The notes beneath the pieces were generated by a model that did not search any database, was not told the origin of the DNA, and saw nothing but the letters and a program-made list of their open reading frames with translations. Below, piece by piece: positions 49,609 through 58,966 of a stretch of DNA of 64,000 bases. The translations under genes were made by a program, and so were the position numbers. Position 1 is the stretch's first letter. Each line of letters opens with the position of its first letter. The stretch is from an uncultured Eubacteriales bacterium (GTDB lineage: Bacteria; Bacillota; Clostridia; Oscillospirales; Acutalibacteraceae), in the NCBI GenBank assembly GCA_948537335.1, contig CAOUJG010000002.1, forward strand, positions 57,208 through 121,207. The letters run 5' to 3'.

Positions 49609-52233
49609 TCATGATTTACGGTTCAGGAGCATTTTTTCGCACTCAACAACCAGTATTGGTGAGGCAGAGAGCAACGCGACAATCAGCCATTGCACAAAGT
49701 TCAAGTTGGCGGTCCTAAATATCACGGCAAGAGCCGGCAGCGAAATGACCGCAACCTGCAAAATGATGCCAAGGAAGAAGGAGTAAACGAGCTTCATGTT
49801 AGAGAGAATGTCAATCTTGAGCAAAGACTTCTCGCTGCGAACGTTAAAAGAGTGAAAAAGCTGAGACAAACTCAAAACGGCAAAAGCCATAGTGCGACCG
49901 ATTATGGGCGTTTTAGAGACGTCAAAAAACACGCGACCAATGCTAAAAGCCAAAAACGAAATTGCACCAATAAAGCAGCCCTCAATGACGATTTTGCGCC
50001 AACCATCGCGAGAAAAAAGTGCAGCGTTTTTGCCCTGCGGCTTGTGATTCATAATTTCGTCGTCAACAGGCTCCACACCAAGCGCCAAAGCCGGAAAGGA
50101 GTCTGTAACCAAATTTATCCACAAAAGCTGAATAGCCAGCAACGGCGAGGGCAGCTTGAGCAAAAAAGCGGTCAAAACAGTGATGATTTCGCCAATGTTG
50201 GTAGAAATCAAAAAATGCACACTCTTTTTGATATTCTCAAAAATCCCGCGCCCCTGCCGCACCGCCTCAACAATGGTAGAAAAATTATCGTCCGTCATAA
50301 TCATGTCAGAGGCATTCTTGGCAACGTCAGTCCCAGCGATCCCCATAGCGCAGCCAATGTCAGCCGCCTTCAAAGCAGGAGCATCGTTCACACCGTCACC
50401 TGTCATGGCAACGGTCTCGCCGTGCTTCTTGAAGGCCTTCACAATGCGAACCTTGTGCTCGGGAGAGACCCGTGCAAAAACCGAATAATCAAAAATATTC
50501 TTCTCAAGCGCATCCTGGCTCATTTTCTCGAGCTGAGCTCCGCTAATAGCCTTGTCGCCGTCGGACAAAATCCCCAACTCACTAGCAATAGCCTTGGCGG
50601 TGATGATGTGGTCGCCGGTTATCATAACAGGCTTTATGCCGGCACTTTTGCACTCCCTAACCGCCAGCTTAGCGTGAGGACGGGGCGGATCCAGCATACC
50701 GATTAACCCGCAAAAATTCAAACCATTTTCAACGTCAACCTGCGAATGCGGGATGCTGTCGACGTCCTTGTAAGCAATGGCCAAGACTCGTAAAGCGGAC
50801 TTTGCCATGTTTTCGTTTTGAATGCGTACCTTGCGCTTTAAATCGGCAGAAAAGGGCCTCCCGTTGCACAAAGAAGAGCGATCCAAAAGGAAATCCGGCG
50901 CGCCCTTAGTAATGACGCGAAACTTGCCGCTAGGCAGCTTGTGAACAGTGGTCATGAGCTTTCTGTCGGAGGCAAAAGGAATCTCGTACTTTTTTGGGAA
51001 TTCCCGATCGAGGTCAGTCTTAACCTTGCCATTCTCGGCGGCCGCCAAAACGATCGCACTCTCGGTGGGCTCGCCAACCGCGCGAAACTCCTTGTTTGTG
51101 TATGTAACGGAGGAATTATTGCACAAAGCGCCCAGCGTCAGGATTTTCTGGCCAAGCTCCGAAGAAAAATTTATCTTCCCGTCCTCGGCGCAAATCTGCG
51201 TCACCGTCATCTTGTTCTGCGTCAGCGTGCCGGTCTTGTCGGAGCAAATCACGGTCGCGTTGCCAAGCGTCTCCACAGCGGGGAGCTTCCTTATCACGGC
51301 GCGATTTTCGGCCATCTTGCGAACGCCCATAGCCAAAACGATGGTAACCACAGCCGGCAGACCCTCCGGAATCGCCGCCACAGCTAGACTTATAGCTATC
51401 ATGAACATCTCAAAAGGCGGGACTTTCTCGATAACGCCAAGCAAGAAAATAACGGCGCAAATGGCAATAGCGCAGATTCCAAGGACTTTGCTGGTTTTTT
51501 CGAGCTTTAACTGAAGAGGAGTCTGAAAAGAATTCTCGTTAATAATCATCCCAGCGATCTTTCCAACCTGAGTATTCATGCCGGTTTCGACAACAATAGC
51601 CTTGCCGTGCCCCGCCGTTATGGTGCTAGTAGAAAAAACCATGTTGCGACGCTCGCCCAAAGTGGCACCAGCAGGAAAAGTCCGACCCGCCTCCTTCTCA
51701 ACAGGCAAAGACTCTCCCGTCAAAGAGGACTCCTCGGCCTTCAAGTTAAAACTCTCAATAAGCCGGGCGTCAGCGGGGACCAAGTCACCAGTGTGTAAAA
51801 TCAAAATGTCGCCAGGCACGAGTTCCTCCGAAGGCACAATAATCTTCTTGCCCGCCCGAATAACATGCGCCTTAGGCGAAGACAATTTCTTTAAAGCGTC
51901 AATAGCCTTCTCGGCCTTAGACTCCTGCGCAACGCCGATGATAGCGTTCATAATGACGATAAAAAGGATGATGATAGAATCGATGTAGTCGCGATTCCCC
52001 TTAACAGCCGAGGTCACAAAAGAAATAGCCGCCGCAATCAAAAGAACAATCACCATAAAGTCCGAAAATTGCTCAAAAAACTTCGCCAAAACGCTCTTAG
52101 ACTTCTTCTCCTTCAAAATATTCTTGCCGCAATTTATCTGCTTTTGCGCAACAGAAATATTGTTTAGACCTATGTTTTCATCGACTTTAAATTTTTTCAA
52201 AACGTCGCCCACATTTAAATTGTGCCAGTCCAT
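49609..52233 (-). CDS. P-type Ca2+-transporting ATPase (SERCA-like)
   Basis: An ATP-driven cation pump in the plasma membrane, type IIA, likely exporting Ca2+. 874 residues. Seen: cation ATPase N-terminal domain, the LTGESLPVEK actuator motif, the membrane segment M4 with IPEGLPAVVT, the phosphorylation site SDKTGTLTQNKM (Asp near residue 331), the hinge MTGDGVNDAPALKAADIGCAMG, and a C-terminal block of membrane helices including the NLVTDSFPALALG segment. ATG at 52233 preferred over a TTG one codon upstream. Transcribed away from ytaF. Confidence 0.95.
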   Translation of the reverse strand: MDWHNLNVGDVLKKFKVDENIGLNNISVAQKQINCGKNILKEKKSKSVLAKFFEQFSDFMVIVLLIAAAISFVTSAVKGNRDYIDSIIILFIVIMNAIIGVAQESKAEKAIDALKKLSSPKAHVIRAGKKIIVPSEELVPGDILILHTGDLVPADARLIESFNLKAEESSLTGESLPVEKEAGRTFPAGATLGERRNMVFSTSTITAGHGKAIVVETGMNTQVGKIAGMIINENSFQTPLQLKLEKTSKVLGICAIAICAVIFLLGVIEKVPPFEMFMIAISLAVAAIPEGLPAVVTIVLAMGVRKMAENRAVIRKLPAVETLGNATVICSDKTGTLTQNKMTVTQICAEDGKINFSSELGQKILTLGALCNNSSVTYTNKEFRAVGEPTESAIVLAAAENGKVKTDLDREFPKKYEIPFASDRKLMTTVHKLPSGKFRVITKGAPDFLLDRSSLCNGRPFSADLKRKVRIQNENMAKSALRVLAIAYKDVDSIPHSQVDVENGLNFCGLIGMLDPPRPHAKLAVRECKSAGIKPVMITGDHIITAKAIASELGILSDGDKAISGAQLEKMSQDALEKNIFDYSVFARVSPEHKVRIVKAFKKHGETVAMTGDGVNDAPALKAADIGCAMGIAGTDVAKNASDMIMTDDNFSTIVEAVRQGRGIFENIKKSVHFLISTNIGEIITVLTAFLLKLPSPLLAIQLLWINLVTDSFPALALGVEPVDDEIMNHKPQGKNAALFSRDGWRKIVIEGCFIGAISFLAFSIGRVFFDVSKTPIIGRTMAFAVLSLSQLFHSFNVRSEKSLLKIDILSNMKLVYSFFLGIILQVAVISLPALAVIFRTANLNFVQWLIVALLSASPILVVECEKMLLNRKS

Positions 52234-52381
52234 CAAGTCAACAACCCCTTAAACGCTCAAAAATGTTGTCCATAAAGAAGTATATTCACAAAAAGTAAAA
52301 GTTATGATCGCAGCGCGAGCGCATAAACCAATATGGCGAGGCCCGCATATATTAGATAAAAATATATTTGAGGTGAATTGA

Positions 52382-53050
52382 ATGTGGATCTTGTCGGGAA
52401 TCCTGCTAGCAATATCGCTCAGCATGGACGCACTGGGCATAGGAGTGTCGTACGGCCTAAGAGGCAAAAAAGTCCCGCTACTGCCCAAAGTCATAATCAG
52501 CCTGATCTCGCTAGCGTTCACAGCCGCAGCAATAGGCATCGGCAACATAATAGTGCTGTTTTTGCCAGACCAACTGGCCAAGCTGATAGGCTCCGGAATG
52601 CTGGGCGTTCTGGGCGTGGCGATAATAATCCAAGCGCTAAGCAAAAAAGAAGGGGAGGTAGAGCCAGAGCTGGAGGTTCAAAGACCGCAAAAAAAGACCT
52701 GGAAAATAGCGCTAAAACCTCTGGGCTTCACAATAAAAATAATCCGCAATGAAATTTATGGAAACGGCAGCAAAGCGGACTCCGCAGCAATAATGGGCAT
52801 AAGAGAATCGCTGTATATGGGCGTTGCGCTCTCCATAGACTCTTTTGGAGCCGGAATAAGTAGCGCAGTCTCGGGCATCAACAATTTTTTCGTCCCCGTG
52901 ATGGTCGGCCTGTGCCAGTTTATCTTCCTGAGCCTAGGCATATTCTGCGGCCAAAAGCTGACAGCAATAAAAAAAGCAGACCCCCAAATTTTTATGCTCC
53001 TCTCTGGTGCCATACTGGTGGTTTTGGCGATTATCAGATGCTTCCTATAG
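52382..53050 (+). CDS. ytaF: Sporulation membrane protein YtaF
   Basis: MntP/YtaF-type membrane protein expressed in sporulation. 222 residues, six membrane segments in two pseudo-repeats. The first opens LAISLSMDALGIGVSYGLRG and the second VALSIDSFGAGISSAVSG, each with the Ser-x-Asp-x-[LF]-G motif shared with the manganese exporter MntP. The central loop with PLGFTIKIIRNE is YtaF-specific. ATG after TGAGGTGAA. Upstream elements resemble a sporulation promoter only loosely. Confidence 0.9.
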   Translation: MWILSGILLAISLSMDALGIGVSYGLRGKKVPLLPKVIISLISLAFTAAAIGIGNIIVLFLPDQLAKLIGSGMLGVLGVAIIIQALSKKEGEVEPELEVQRPQKKTWKIALKPLGFTIKIIRNEIYGNGSKADSAAIMGIRESLYMGVALSIDSFGAGISSAVSGINNFFVPVMVGLCQFIFLSLGIFCGQKLTAIKKADPQIFMLLSGAILVVLAIIRCFL

Positions 53051-53071
53051 AATAGACGCGCACAAAATTTT

Positions 53072-53254
53072 TTACTCATAAAACCGCAACGAGCTGAGCA
53101 ATTTCTCGCGCTGCCGATTTAAATATGCCTCGTCAATGTCAACGTAGATGCAGGAGCAGCACGCCCCGGTTATCGACAAATCAAGCTGCTCCAACCGACA
53201 CATCCCGTCACAAAAATAAACGCAGAAATAATTTTCGCACTTGATGGTTTTCAC
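53072..53254 (-). CDS. Cys-rich mini-protein (DUF1540-like), function unknown
   Basis: 60 residues with seven Cys within the first 36 (CENYFCVYFCDGMC and ITGACCSCIYV), then an amphipathic helix DEAYLNRQREKLL. The Cys layout suggests a metal-binding knot, similar to DUF1540-type proteins of Clostridia. GTG start (53254) after GGAGTG. It is divergent from the XRE gene and convergent with ytaF. The longer upstream reading frame has no ribosome binding site. Confidence 0.65.
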   Translation of the reverse strand: MKTIKCENYFCVYFCDGMCRLEQLDLSITGACCSCIYVDIDEAYLNRQREKLLSSLRFYE

Positions 53255-53335
53255 AATAATCACTCCAACGGCTATAGGTCTAAAACACCCTAATATTAAT
53301 AGGTCAATTATACCATAATATTTGTGGTGATGTAA

Positions 53336-53560
53336 ATGAACAAACTGAAAAAATTGAGAAAAGAAAAAGGCTTCACGCAAATAAAAATGCAGCATCTAAC
53401 GGGCATAGACCAAAGCGATTATTCTAAATTAGAAAATGGACATAGGCACCTAACGTTTGAGCAGTGCAAAAGATTAGCACTGGCGCTGGACACAAGCATG
53501 GACTACCTGGCCGACCTAACCGATGACCAAAAGCCATACAAGAGGCGTAAATCACAATAA
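53336..53560 (+). CDS. XRE-family DNA-binding protein
   Basis: 74 residues, a single Cro/C1 helix-turn-helix: KLKKLRKEKGFTQIKMQHLT, then QSDYSKLENGHRHLTFEQC and LALALDTSMDYLADL. A short basic tail follows. ATG after GGTGATG. It is divergent from the Cys-rich mini-protein gene with an 81-nt gap and may regulate it. Ends before the lysS terminator. Confidence 0.83.
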   Translation: MNKLKKLRKEKGFTQIKMQHLTGIDQSDYSKLENGHRHLTFEQCKRLALALDTSMDYLADLTDDQKPYKRRKSQ

Positions 53561-53620
53561 AAACCAGACTACGCTTAAAAAGTAAAGCTGTAGCCCGGTT
53601 CGAAATAAAAATAAATAGCA

Positions 53621-53646
53621 CAGGCCGCACTATACCGCGCGGCCTG
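53621..53646 (-). terminator. Intrinsic terminator of lysS
   Basis: CAGGCCGC (53621-53628) pairs with GCGGCCTG (53639-53646), a perfect 8-bp stem around loop ACTATACCGC. On the minus strand it is followed by TGCTATTTATTTTT. The loop is the same as in the terminator at 5177. Confidence 0.85.
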
Positions 53647-53651
53647 ATTTT

Positions 53652-55157
53652 TTAGTCTCTTGGCTTCATGGTCGGAAAGAGCAGAACATCGCGGATAGAT
53701 GCGCAGTCAGTAAGCAGCATAACCAAGCGATCAATCCCGATCCCGAGCCCGCCAGTAGGCGCCATACCATATTCGAGCGCGTTAATAAAGTCCTCATCAA
53801 TCAAATTAGCCTCATCGTCGCCAGCCTCACGCAGGGCCATCTGATGCAAAAAGCGTTCGCGCTGATCAATAGGGTCATTGAGCTCCGAGTAGGCATTGGC
53901 CATTTCGCGCCGAGTAACAAACAGCTCAAAACGCTCAACCAGCCGAGGATTATCCTTTTTGCGCTTGGTCAAAGGAGAGACCTCAACCGGATAATCGCAA
54001 ACAAAAGTGGGCAAAACCAAGGTCTCTTCGACCTTTTCCTCAAACATAAGATTCAAAATGTCGCCCCAAGAGTTCTTGCCACAAGTTTCAAAGCCAAATT
54101 GCTCAGCAATTTGCATAGCGCGGGCATCATCGCCCATAAAAGAGGCAAAGTCAACGCCAGTAACCTCCTTAACAGCGTCAATCATGGTAACGCGGCGAAA
54201 CGGCTTGCAAAGATTAATCTCCTCGCCCTGATAGCTAATGACATCCGAACCGCAAACAGCCTGGGCGCAAGCGTTAATAATATTCTCGGTGTGCTCCATC
54301 ATCGCGTTGTAATCCACATAAGCCTCGTAAAGCTCAATAGAAGTGAACTCAGGATTGTGCTTAACATCCATGCCCTCGTTGCGGAACAAGCGGCCAATCT
54401 CATAAACTTTTTCCATGCCGCCAACAATCAAGCGCTTTAAGTATAACTCCGGCGCAATGCGCAAAAACAAGTCCAAATCGAGCGTGTTGTGATGTGTAAT
54501 AAAAGGACGAGCCGCCGCGCCGCCAGCAATAGTGTTAAGAATAGGCGTCTCGACCTCAATAAAGCCAAGCTCGTCAAGGTACTTGCGAATAGTGCGAATA
54601 ATGGTGCTGCGCTTAACAAAGGTGTCCTTAACCTCCGGATTAACAATCAAATCGACGTACCGCTGGCGATAGCGCAAGTCAGTATCCTTCAAACCGTGGA
54701 ATTTATCTGGCAAAGGCAATAAAGACTTAGAAAGCAAAGTCAAAACCTTGGCATGAACAGAGATCTCACCGCGGCGGGTCTTAAAAACAAAGCCCTCAAC
54801 GCAAATGATATCGCCAATATCCCACCTGTCAAGCCCGCGATAAACGGCCTCGCCAACATCGTCAGTCTTAATATAAACCTGCATCCGCCCGCTGCAATCG
54901 TGCACATCCATAAAGCAAGCCTTGCCCATGTCGCGCCAGCTCATAATCCGACCCGCAATGCAAACATCCTTCCCCTCAAAAGTGTCGAAATTCTCAACAA
55001 TCTCTGCATTATAAGCATTTCGCGAGCAAACGGTAATCTCAAAAGGATCCATATTATCCTGCTGAAGAGAGCGCAGTTTATCGCGCCGAATCTTCAAAAG
55101 TTCCTTAACGTCCGGTTCAGCAGCACCAGGCAAAGTGCTAGAATTTTCATCATTCAT
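53652..55157 (-). CDS. lysS: Lysyl-tRNA synthetase (class II)
   Basis: Charges tRNA-Lys. 501 residues. N-terminal OB-fold anticodon-binding domain (VCIAGRIMSWRDMGKACFMD), motif 1 region FIEVETPILNTIAGGAAARPF, motif 2 LFRNEGMDVKHNPEFTSIE and motif 3 GLGIGIDRLVMLL. The first 15 residues are a Ser/Pro-rich extension. ATG start with TGAGGAG upstream. Follows greA by 100 nt, the common Firmicute pairing. Confidence 0.97.
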   Translation of the reverse strand: MNDENSSTLPGAAEPDVKELLKIRRDKLRSLQQDNMDPFEITVCSRNAYNAEIVENFDTFEGKDVCIAGRIMSWRDMGKACFMDVHDCSGRMQVYIKTDDVGEAVYRGLDRWDIGDIICVEGFVFKTRRGEISVHAKVLTLLSKSLLPLPDKFHGLKDTDLRYRQRYVDLIVNPEVKDTFVKRSTIIRTIRKYLDELGFIEVETPILNTIAGGAAARPFITHHNTLDLDLFLRIAPELYLKRLIVGGMEKVYEIGRLFRNEGMDVKHNPEFTSIELYEAYVDYNAMMEHTENIINACAQAVCGSDVISYQGEEINLCKPFRRVTMIDAVKEVTGVDFASFMGDDARAMQIAEQFGFETCGKNSWGDILNLMFEEKVEETLVLPTFVCDYPVEVSPLTKRKKDNPRLVERFELFVTRREMANAYSELNDPIDQRERFLHQMALREAGDDEANLIDEDFINALEYGMAPTGGLGIGIDRLVMLLTDCASIRDVLLFPTMKPRD

Positions 55158-55258
55158 TTTAATAGCTCCTCAAAATTTAAAAAGACGGGCAGAAAGAATA
55201 AAAAATTCACCTGCCCAAAAGTTTAAAATAATGTTCGCGCCAATATTCGCGCCTATTT

Positions 55259-55732
55259 CTATTTAGATATCTCTAAAACCTCAAACGAAGTGACCCCAGC
55301 CGGGGTCTCGACCTCAACAACGTCGCCAACTCGATGCCCAACAAGAGCCTTCCCAACAGGCGACTCATCCGAAATACGACCGTTAACAGGATCCGCCTCG
55401 CTAGAACCGACGATCTTGTAATCGCAAACGTCATCAAAGCCGGCATCACGGACCTTAACCTTAGAACCAACGTGAATAATTTCAGTAGAAAGCTCATCCT
55501 CGTTAATAACTTTAACATTTTTAAGCGTATTTTCGATAGAAGCGATGCGAGCCTCAACAATAGCCTGTTCATTCTTGGCCTCGTCGTATTCGCTATTTTC
55601 CGATAAATCGCCAAAAGACAAAGCGACCTTTATTTTTTCGGCAATTTCCTTACGTTTAACAGTCTTCAATTCGTCGAGTTCAGCTTCCAACTTTTTAAGT
55701 CCTTCATCAGTAAGTAAAACTTGTTTGGTCAT
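55259..55732 (-). CDS. greA: Transcription elongation factor GreA
   Basis: Rescues backtracked RNA polymerase. 157 residues. Long N-terminal coiled coil (LTDEGLKKLEAELDELKTVKRKEIAEKI) with the acidic tip in FGDLSENSEYDEAK, and the C-terminal FKBP-like domain with ISDESPVGKALVGHRVGDVVEVETPAG. ATG at 55732 matches the family start; a GTG two codons upstream is nearer to AAGGTGG and cannot be excluded. Next to lysS. Confidence 0.96.
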   Translation of the reverse strand: MTKQVLLTDEGLKKLEAELDELKTVKRKEIAEKIKVALSFGDLSENSEYDEAKNEQAIVEARIASIENTLKNVKVINEDELSTEIIHVGSKVKVRDAGFDDVCDYKIVGSSEADPVNGRISDESPVGKALVGHRVGDVVEVETPAGVTSFEVLEISK

Positions 55733-55944
55733 TTTCACACAAACCACCTTTTTAATTAAAATTATTTCTGAACAACATACCAATTATAATTTAGTTGCTC
55801 AAGTGTGTCAAGATGATTTTGTAAAAACTCTCAAATTTTGGAGAAGCCAGCAAACAAGCGGCAACCAAGCCACAACGATGTAAAAAATGAAGAAATCAAC
55901 CTAAAAATTTTTTACCAAAACAAATTTAAAATAAAAATATCGAA

Positions 55945-57216
55945 TCAATAATGTAAGTAGTTTTCATTCAGTGGGTTATAGTCAACGCCGTTAAACTTTG
56001 TCTGAAAGTGCAAGTGCGGCCCACTAGAGTGGCCAGTAGAGCCAACCTCGCCGATTTTTTGTCCCTTCGCAACAGTCTGCCCAGAAGAAACGCAAACACG
56101 CGCCAAATGCCCATAAATCGAAACTTTTATCACAATCTTACCGTTAACCATGTAAGTGTGCCGGATCATAACATAATTGCCATACCCACCGCCACAACCG
56201 CAGCTGCGAAGCTTACCATAGTCATGCGGACACCCGCGAAACGCCGCAAAAACAACACCGTCATCAACAGCAACAACAGTAGCGCCATAGATGCTGCGGC
56301 CAGCAGACCCAGCAATATCAATACCCTTGTGATACACATGGCCGCGGCGCTCCAAATATTCAGAGGACCGACGAGTAAAGCCAGGCACAGGCCAAAACCA
56401 GTTAGAGCGAGAAAAATCGGCCAAGCTAGCTAAAGCAAGAGGGTTGCCTCCGCGACTTCGCTGTAGCCGAGCAACTTCCATATCAATAGCATTTTGAATT
56501 TGCCGCATCTCCACGTCAGCATCGTAAATCTCAGACTGAATGCGACTCTTATCGCTTTCAAGCTGTTTCAAAAGAGCCTCATTCTGACTCAAAAGCTCAC
56601 GTAATTGCGCCTCAACTTCGTTTAAAGAGTTAGTCTCAGCAACCAAAGAAGCCTCCTGACTGGTCAAACCAGCCTTCATGTCTTCCAAAGAGTGAATATC
56701 GTCCTTCAAAGCGTTCAAAAGCCGATTATCGTGGTCGCTAACCTTAGTAATAATCTCAGCCTTATCAATGAGCTCCTCAAAAGTTTTGGCGTTAAAAACC
56801 AAATCAATCAGCTGAACCTCGCCAGCCTTATAAATAGCCGCCAACCTCCGCTTAAGAATCTCAGTATTTTCGGCAATTTCGTGTTCCTTAGTATCAATAT
56901 CACGCTTAACCTGCTCAATTTGTTGCCGCAAATCGTCAACACGCTTGTTTATCTTAAGCTTCCGCTCTTTTACACTCATAATCTTGCTATTAACAGAGTC
57001 GAACTGGTGGCGCTTTTCGTTGACTTTTTTTTGAGTTTCGGCAAGAGTTTTCTTAAGATTATTCTTTTTAGACCGTATGCGATCGCGATTCTGACGGTGC
57101 TGATCAATAAGAGAAGAATAAACAGTAAAATTGTGAGAGATATTATTATAACAAAAAATGGCAAAGAAAAAAGTTATACATATAAAAAATACGCAAAAAA
57201 TTTTCTTACCAGCCAA
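55945..57216 (-). CDS. Murein hydrolase activator-like M23 peptidase with coiled coil
   Basis: 423 residues. A short N-terminal hydrophobic segment (about residues 4-20) serves as signal or anchor; residues about 35-260 are coiled coil; the C-terminal third is an M23 (LytM) domain with HKGIDIAGSAG, YGNYVMIRH, SIYGHLARV and the metal motif HSSGPHLHFQ. The layout matches EnvC/PcsB-type proteins that are activated by FtsEX, encoded just upstream. A Cys-rich insert (FRGCPHDYGKLRSCGCGGG) interrupts the M23 domain. TTG start after GGAGGGAGGAG; it overlaps ftsX by 11 nt. Confidence 0.9.
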   Translation of the reverse strand: MAGKKIFCVFFICITFFFAIFCYNNISHNFTVYSSLIDQHRQNRDRIRSKKNNLKKTLAETQKKVNEKRHQFDSVNSKIMSVKERKLKINKRVDDLRQQIEQVKRDIDTKEHEIAENTEILKRRLAAIYKAGEVQLIDLVFNAKTFEELIDKAEIITKVSDHDNRLLNALKDDIHSLEDMKAGLTSQEASLVAETNSLNEVEAQLRELLSQNEALLKQLESDKSRIQSEIYDADVEMRQIQNAIDMEVARLQRSRGGNPLALASLADFSRSNWFWPVPGFTRRSSEYLERRGHVYHKGIDIAGSAGRSIYGATVVAVDDGVVFAAFRGCPHDYGKLRSCGCGGGYGNYVMIRHTYMVNGKIVIKVSIYGHLARVCVSSGQTVAKGQKIGEVGSTGHSSGPHLHFQTKFNGVDYNPLNENYLHY

Positions 57217-58105
57217 GAATCTCTCCTCCCTCCCGCTTGAGGTACTTGCTAATAGAAATAAGACCACCAATCAATCCAAAAGCGATACCAGCGGCAATAA
57301 AAGCAAAGAATATAGGCAAAGAGACGCTTCCAAAAGGAATATGCGAAAAAGGAATCATCCGATTAACATAGCCAATCAAAACGTCATATAAAAGCTTCAA
57401 AATAGTAGCAGAAATAATAGCAGAAATAATGCCAATAATAATGCCCTCAACAATAAAAGGCAGCCGCACAAACCAGTCGGTAGCGCCAACCGACTTCATA
57501 ATGCTAATCTCAAACCGGCGGCTATACATAGTAAGCCGAATGGTGTTAGACAATATAAATAAAGAAACAAGGCCCAAAACAATAACAATAAAAACGCCGC
57601 TAATAGAAATCAACCGGTCAAACTTAGTCAACTTCTCAAAAAGCTCGCTGCGATTAACAACACTGTCAATACCGTCAATCTGTTTAATCACGTCAACAGT
57701 CTCGTGATACTTAGAAATATCCGCCAAAGTAACATGAAAAGCGTGAGGAAAAGGGTTATTATCCTTAATCCCATCAAAAATAGGCCCCAGCTCGTCCTTA
57801 AACTTCTCAACAGCCTCTTCCTTAGAGTAAAACTTGCACCCCGCAATATTATCCAAAACTTTAATTTTCTCGCCAATCTCCAAAGCAGGGCCAGTCTCAA
57901 CATCGTCATTCAAATAAACAGTAATGCTGTTCTGCGACTCAATAGACCGCAAAGCATTGCTAATATTCATAGAAAACAAAGCAGCAGCACCAGTCAGCAA
58001 AAGGCACAAAACCAAAACGCCAATAGAAGCCACCGACATCATCCAGTTTTTCCAAACATTCCGAAACCCTTCAGTCAACAAATACTTCAAAGAACTAGCT
58101 CTCAT
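57206..58105 (-). CDS. ftsX: Cell division protein FtsX
   Basis: Membrane subunit of the FtsEX complex that activates cell-wall hydrolases. 299 residues. N-terminal segment near residues 24-45, a large extracytoplasmic loop (SITVYLNDDVETG; YSKEEAVEKFKDELG), and three C-terminal membrane segments (ISGVFIVIVLGLVSLFILSN; FIVEGIIIGIISAII; FFAFIAAGIAFGLIG). ATG after GGAGGTGCGCC. It overlaps ftsE by 11 nt upstream and the M23 gene by 11 nt downstream, so all three are tightly coupled. Confidence 0.95.
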   Translation of the reverse strand: MRASSLKYLLTEGFRNVWKNWMMSVASIGVLVLCLLLTGAAALFSMNISNALRSIESQNSITVYLNDDVETGPALEIGEKIKVLDNIAGCKFYSKEEAVEKFKDELGPIFDGIKDNNPFPHAFHVTLADISKYHETVDVIKQIDGIDSVVNRSELFEKLTKFDRLISISGVFIVIVLGLVSLFILSNTIRLTMYSRRFEISIMKSVGATDWFVRLPFIVEGIIIGIISAIISATILKLLYDVLIGYVNRMIPFSHIPFGSVSLPIFFAFIAAGIAFGLIGGLISISKYLKREGGEILGW

Positions 58106-58781
58106 GGCGCACCTCCGGATTCTTGCTATCAGAAATAATCTTACCGCAGTTAATTTCAATAACTCTCTTGCCAAACCGCTGAACCAAATCATGCTCATGC
58201 GTAACCATCAAAACAGTAGTTCCGCGCTTATTAATCTCAGTCAAAAGCTCAACAATCTCATAAGACATCTCCGGATCAATATTTCCAGTAGGCTCGTCCG
58301 CAATAATAATAGAAGGATTATTAACAAGAGCGCGCGCCAAGCTGACTCTCTGTTGTTCTCCGCCAGAAAGCTCAGCCGGGCGCCGATTAGCCTTATTCTG
58401 TAAATCCACCAAATTCAATATGTAAGGAACGCGTTTTTTAACGTCCCGCTCCGAAGCCCCAGTAACGCGCATAGCAAAAGCAACGTTATCAAAAACAGTC
58501 ATCTTGTCAATCAGCCGAAAGTCCTGAAAAACGATGCCCATTTTTCGGCGAATATAAGGGACTTCTCGCTTAGTAATCTGAGAAATATTTATTCCATCAA
58601 GGTATATAGTGCCCCGCGAGGGCAGTTCTTCGTGCATAATGAGTTTCAAGAAAGTACTCTTACCCGAACCAGAAGAACCAACAATAAATACAAATTCACC
58701 CTTTTTAATATGTAAATTTATATTTTTAAGAGCACTAGTACCATTAGCATAAACTTTTGATACATTCCTAAACTCTATCAT
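58095..58781 (-). CDS. ftsE: Cell division ATP-binding protein FtsE
   Basis: ABC-type ATPase of FtsEX. 228 residues. Walker A GSSGSGKSTFLK near residue 36, the signature LSGGEQQRVSLARALVNNPS, and Walker B IIIADEPTGN near residue 160 are present, with FtsE-specific SVTYANGTSALKNINLHIKKGEF-like start VYANGTSALKNINLHIKKGE. ATG with AAAGGAGT upstream. First gene of the ftsE-ftsX-M23 unit, 185 nt after the PucR-type gene. Confidence 0.96.
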   Translation of the reverse strand: MIEFRNVSKVYANGTSALKNINLHIKKGEFVFIVGSSGSGKSTFLKLIMHEELPSRGTIYLDGINISQITKREVPYIRRKMGIVFQDFRLIDKMTVFDNVAFAMRVTGASERDVKKRVPYILNLVDLQNKANRRPAELSGGEQQRVSLARALVNNPSIIIADEPTGNIDPEMSYEIVELLTEINKRGTTVLMVTHEHDLVQRFGKRVIEINCGKIISDSKNPEVRHES

Positions 58782-58966
58782 GGTTTTTAATACTCCTTTT
58801 AATTTGCCAACTTTCTTCCTTTTTCATCATTAACCAAAAAACGCATATAAACGCCCAATTTAGCCAAATAATAAATAGTCTATAATTATCATCTAAAACT
58901 AAAATAAACCTTCAAAATCAATCCTTAAACAGTCTAAAATTAAAACTTTAAACCCAAACTCAAAAA

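Noticed and set aside
49690..50706. 338-codon plus-strand frame opposite the Ca2+-ATPase
   Set aside because: Antisense shadow; composition dominated by Asn, His and Arg, no homology pattern.
52310..52381. SigmaE-type promoter for ytaF
   Set aside because: CATATATT is present, but no -35 element lies at the right distance.
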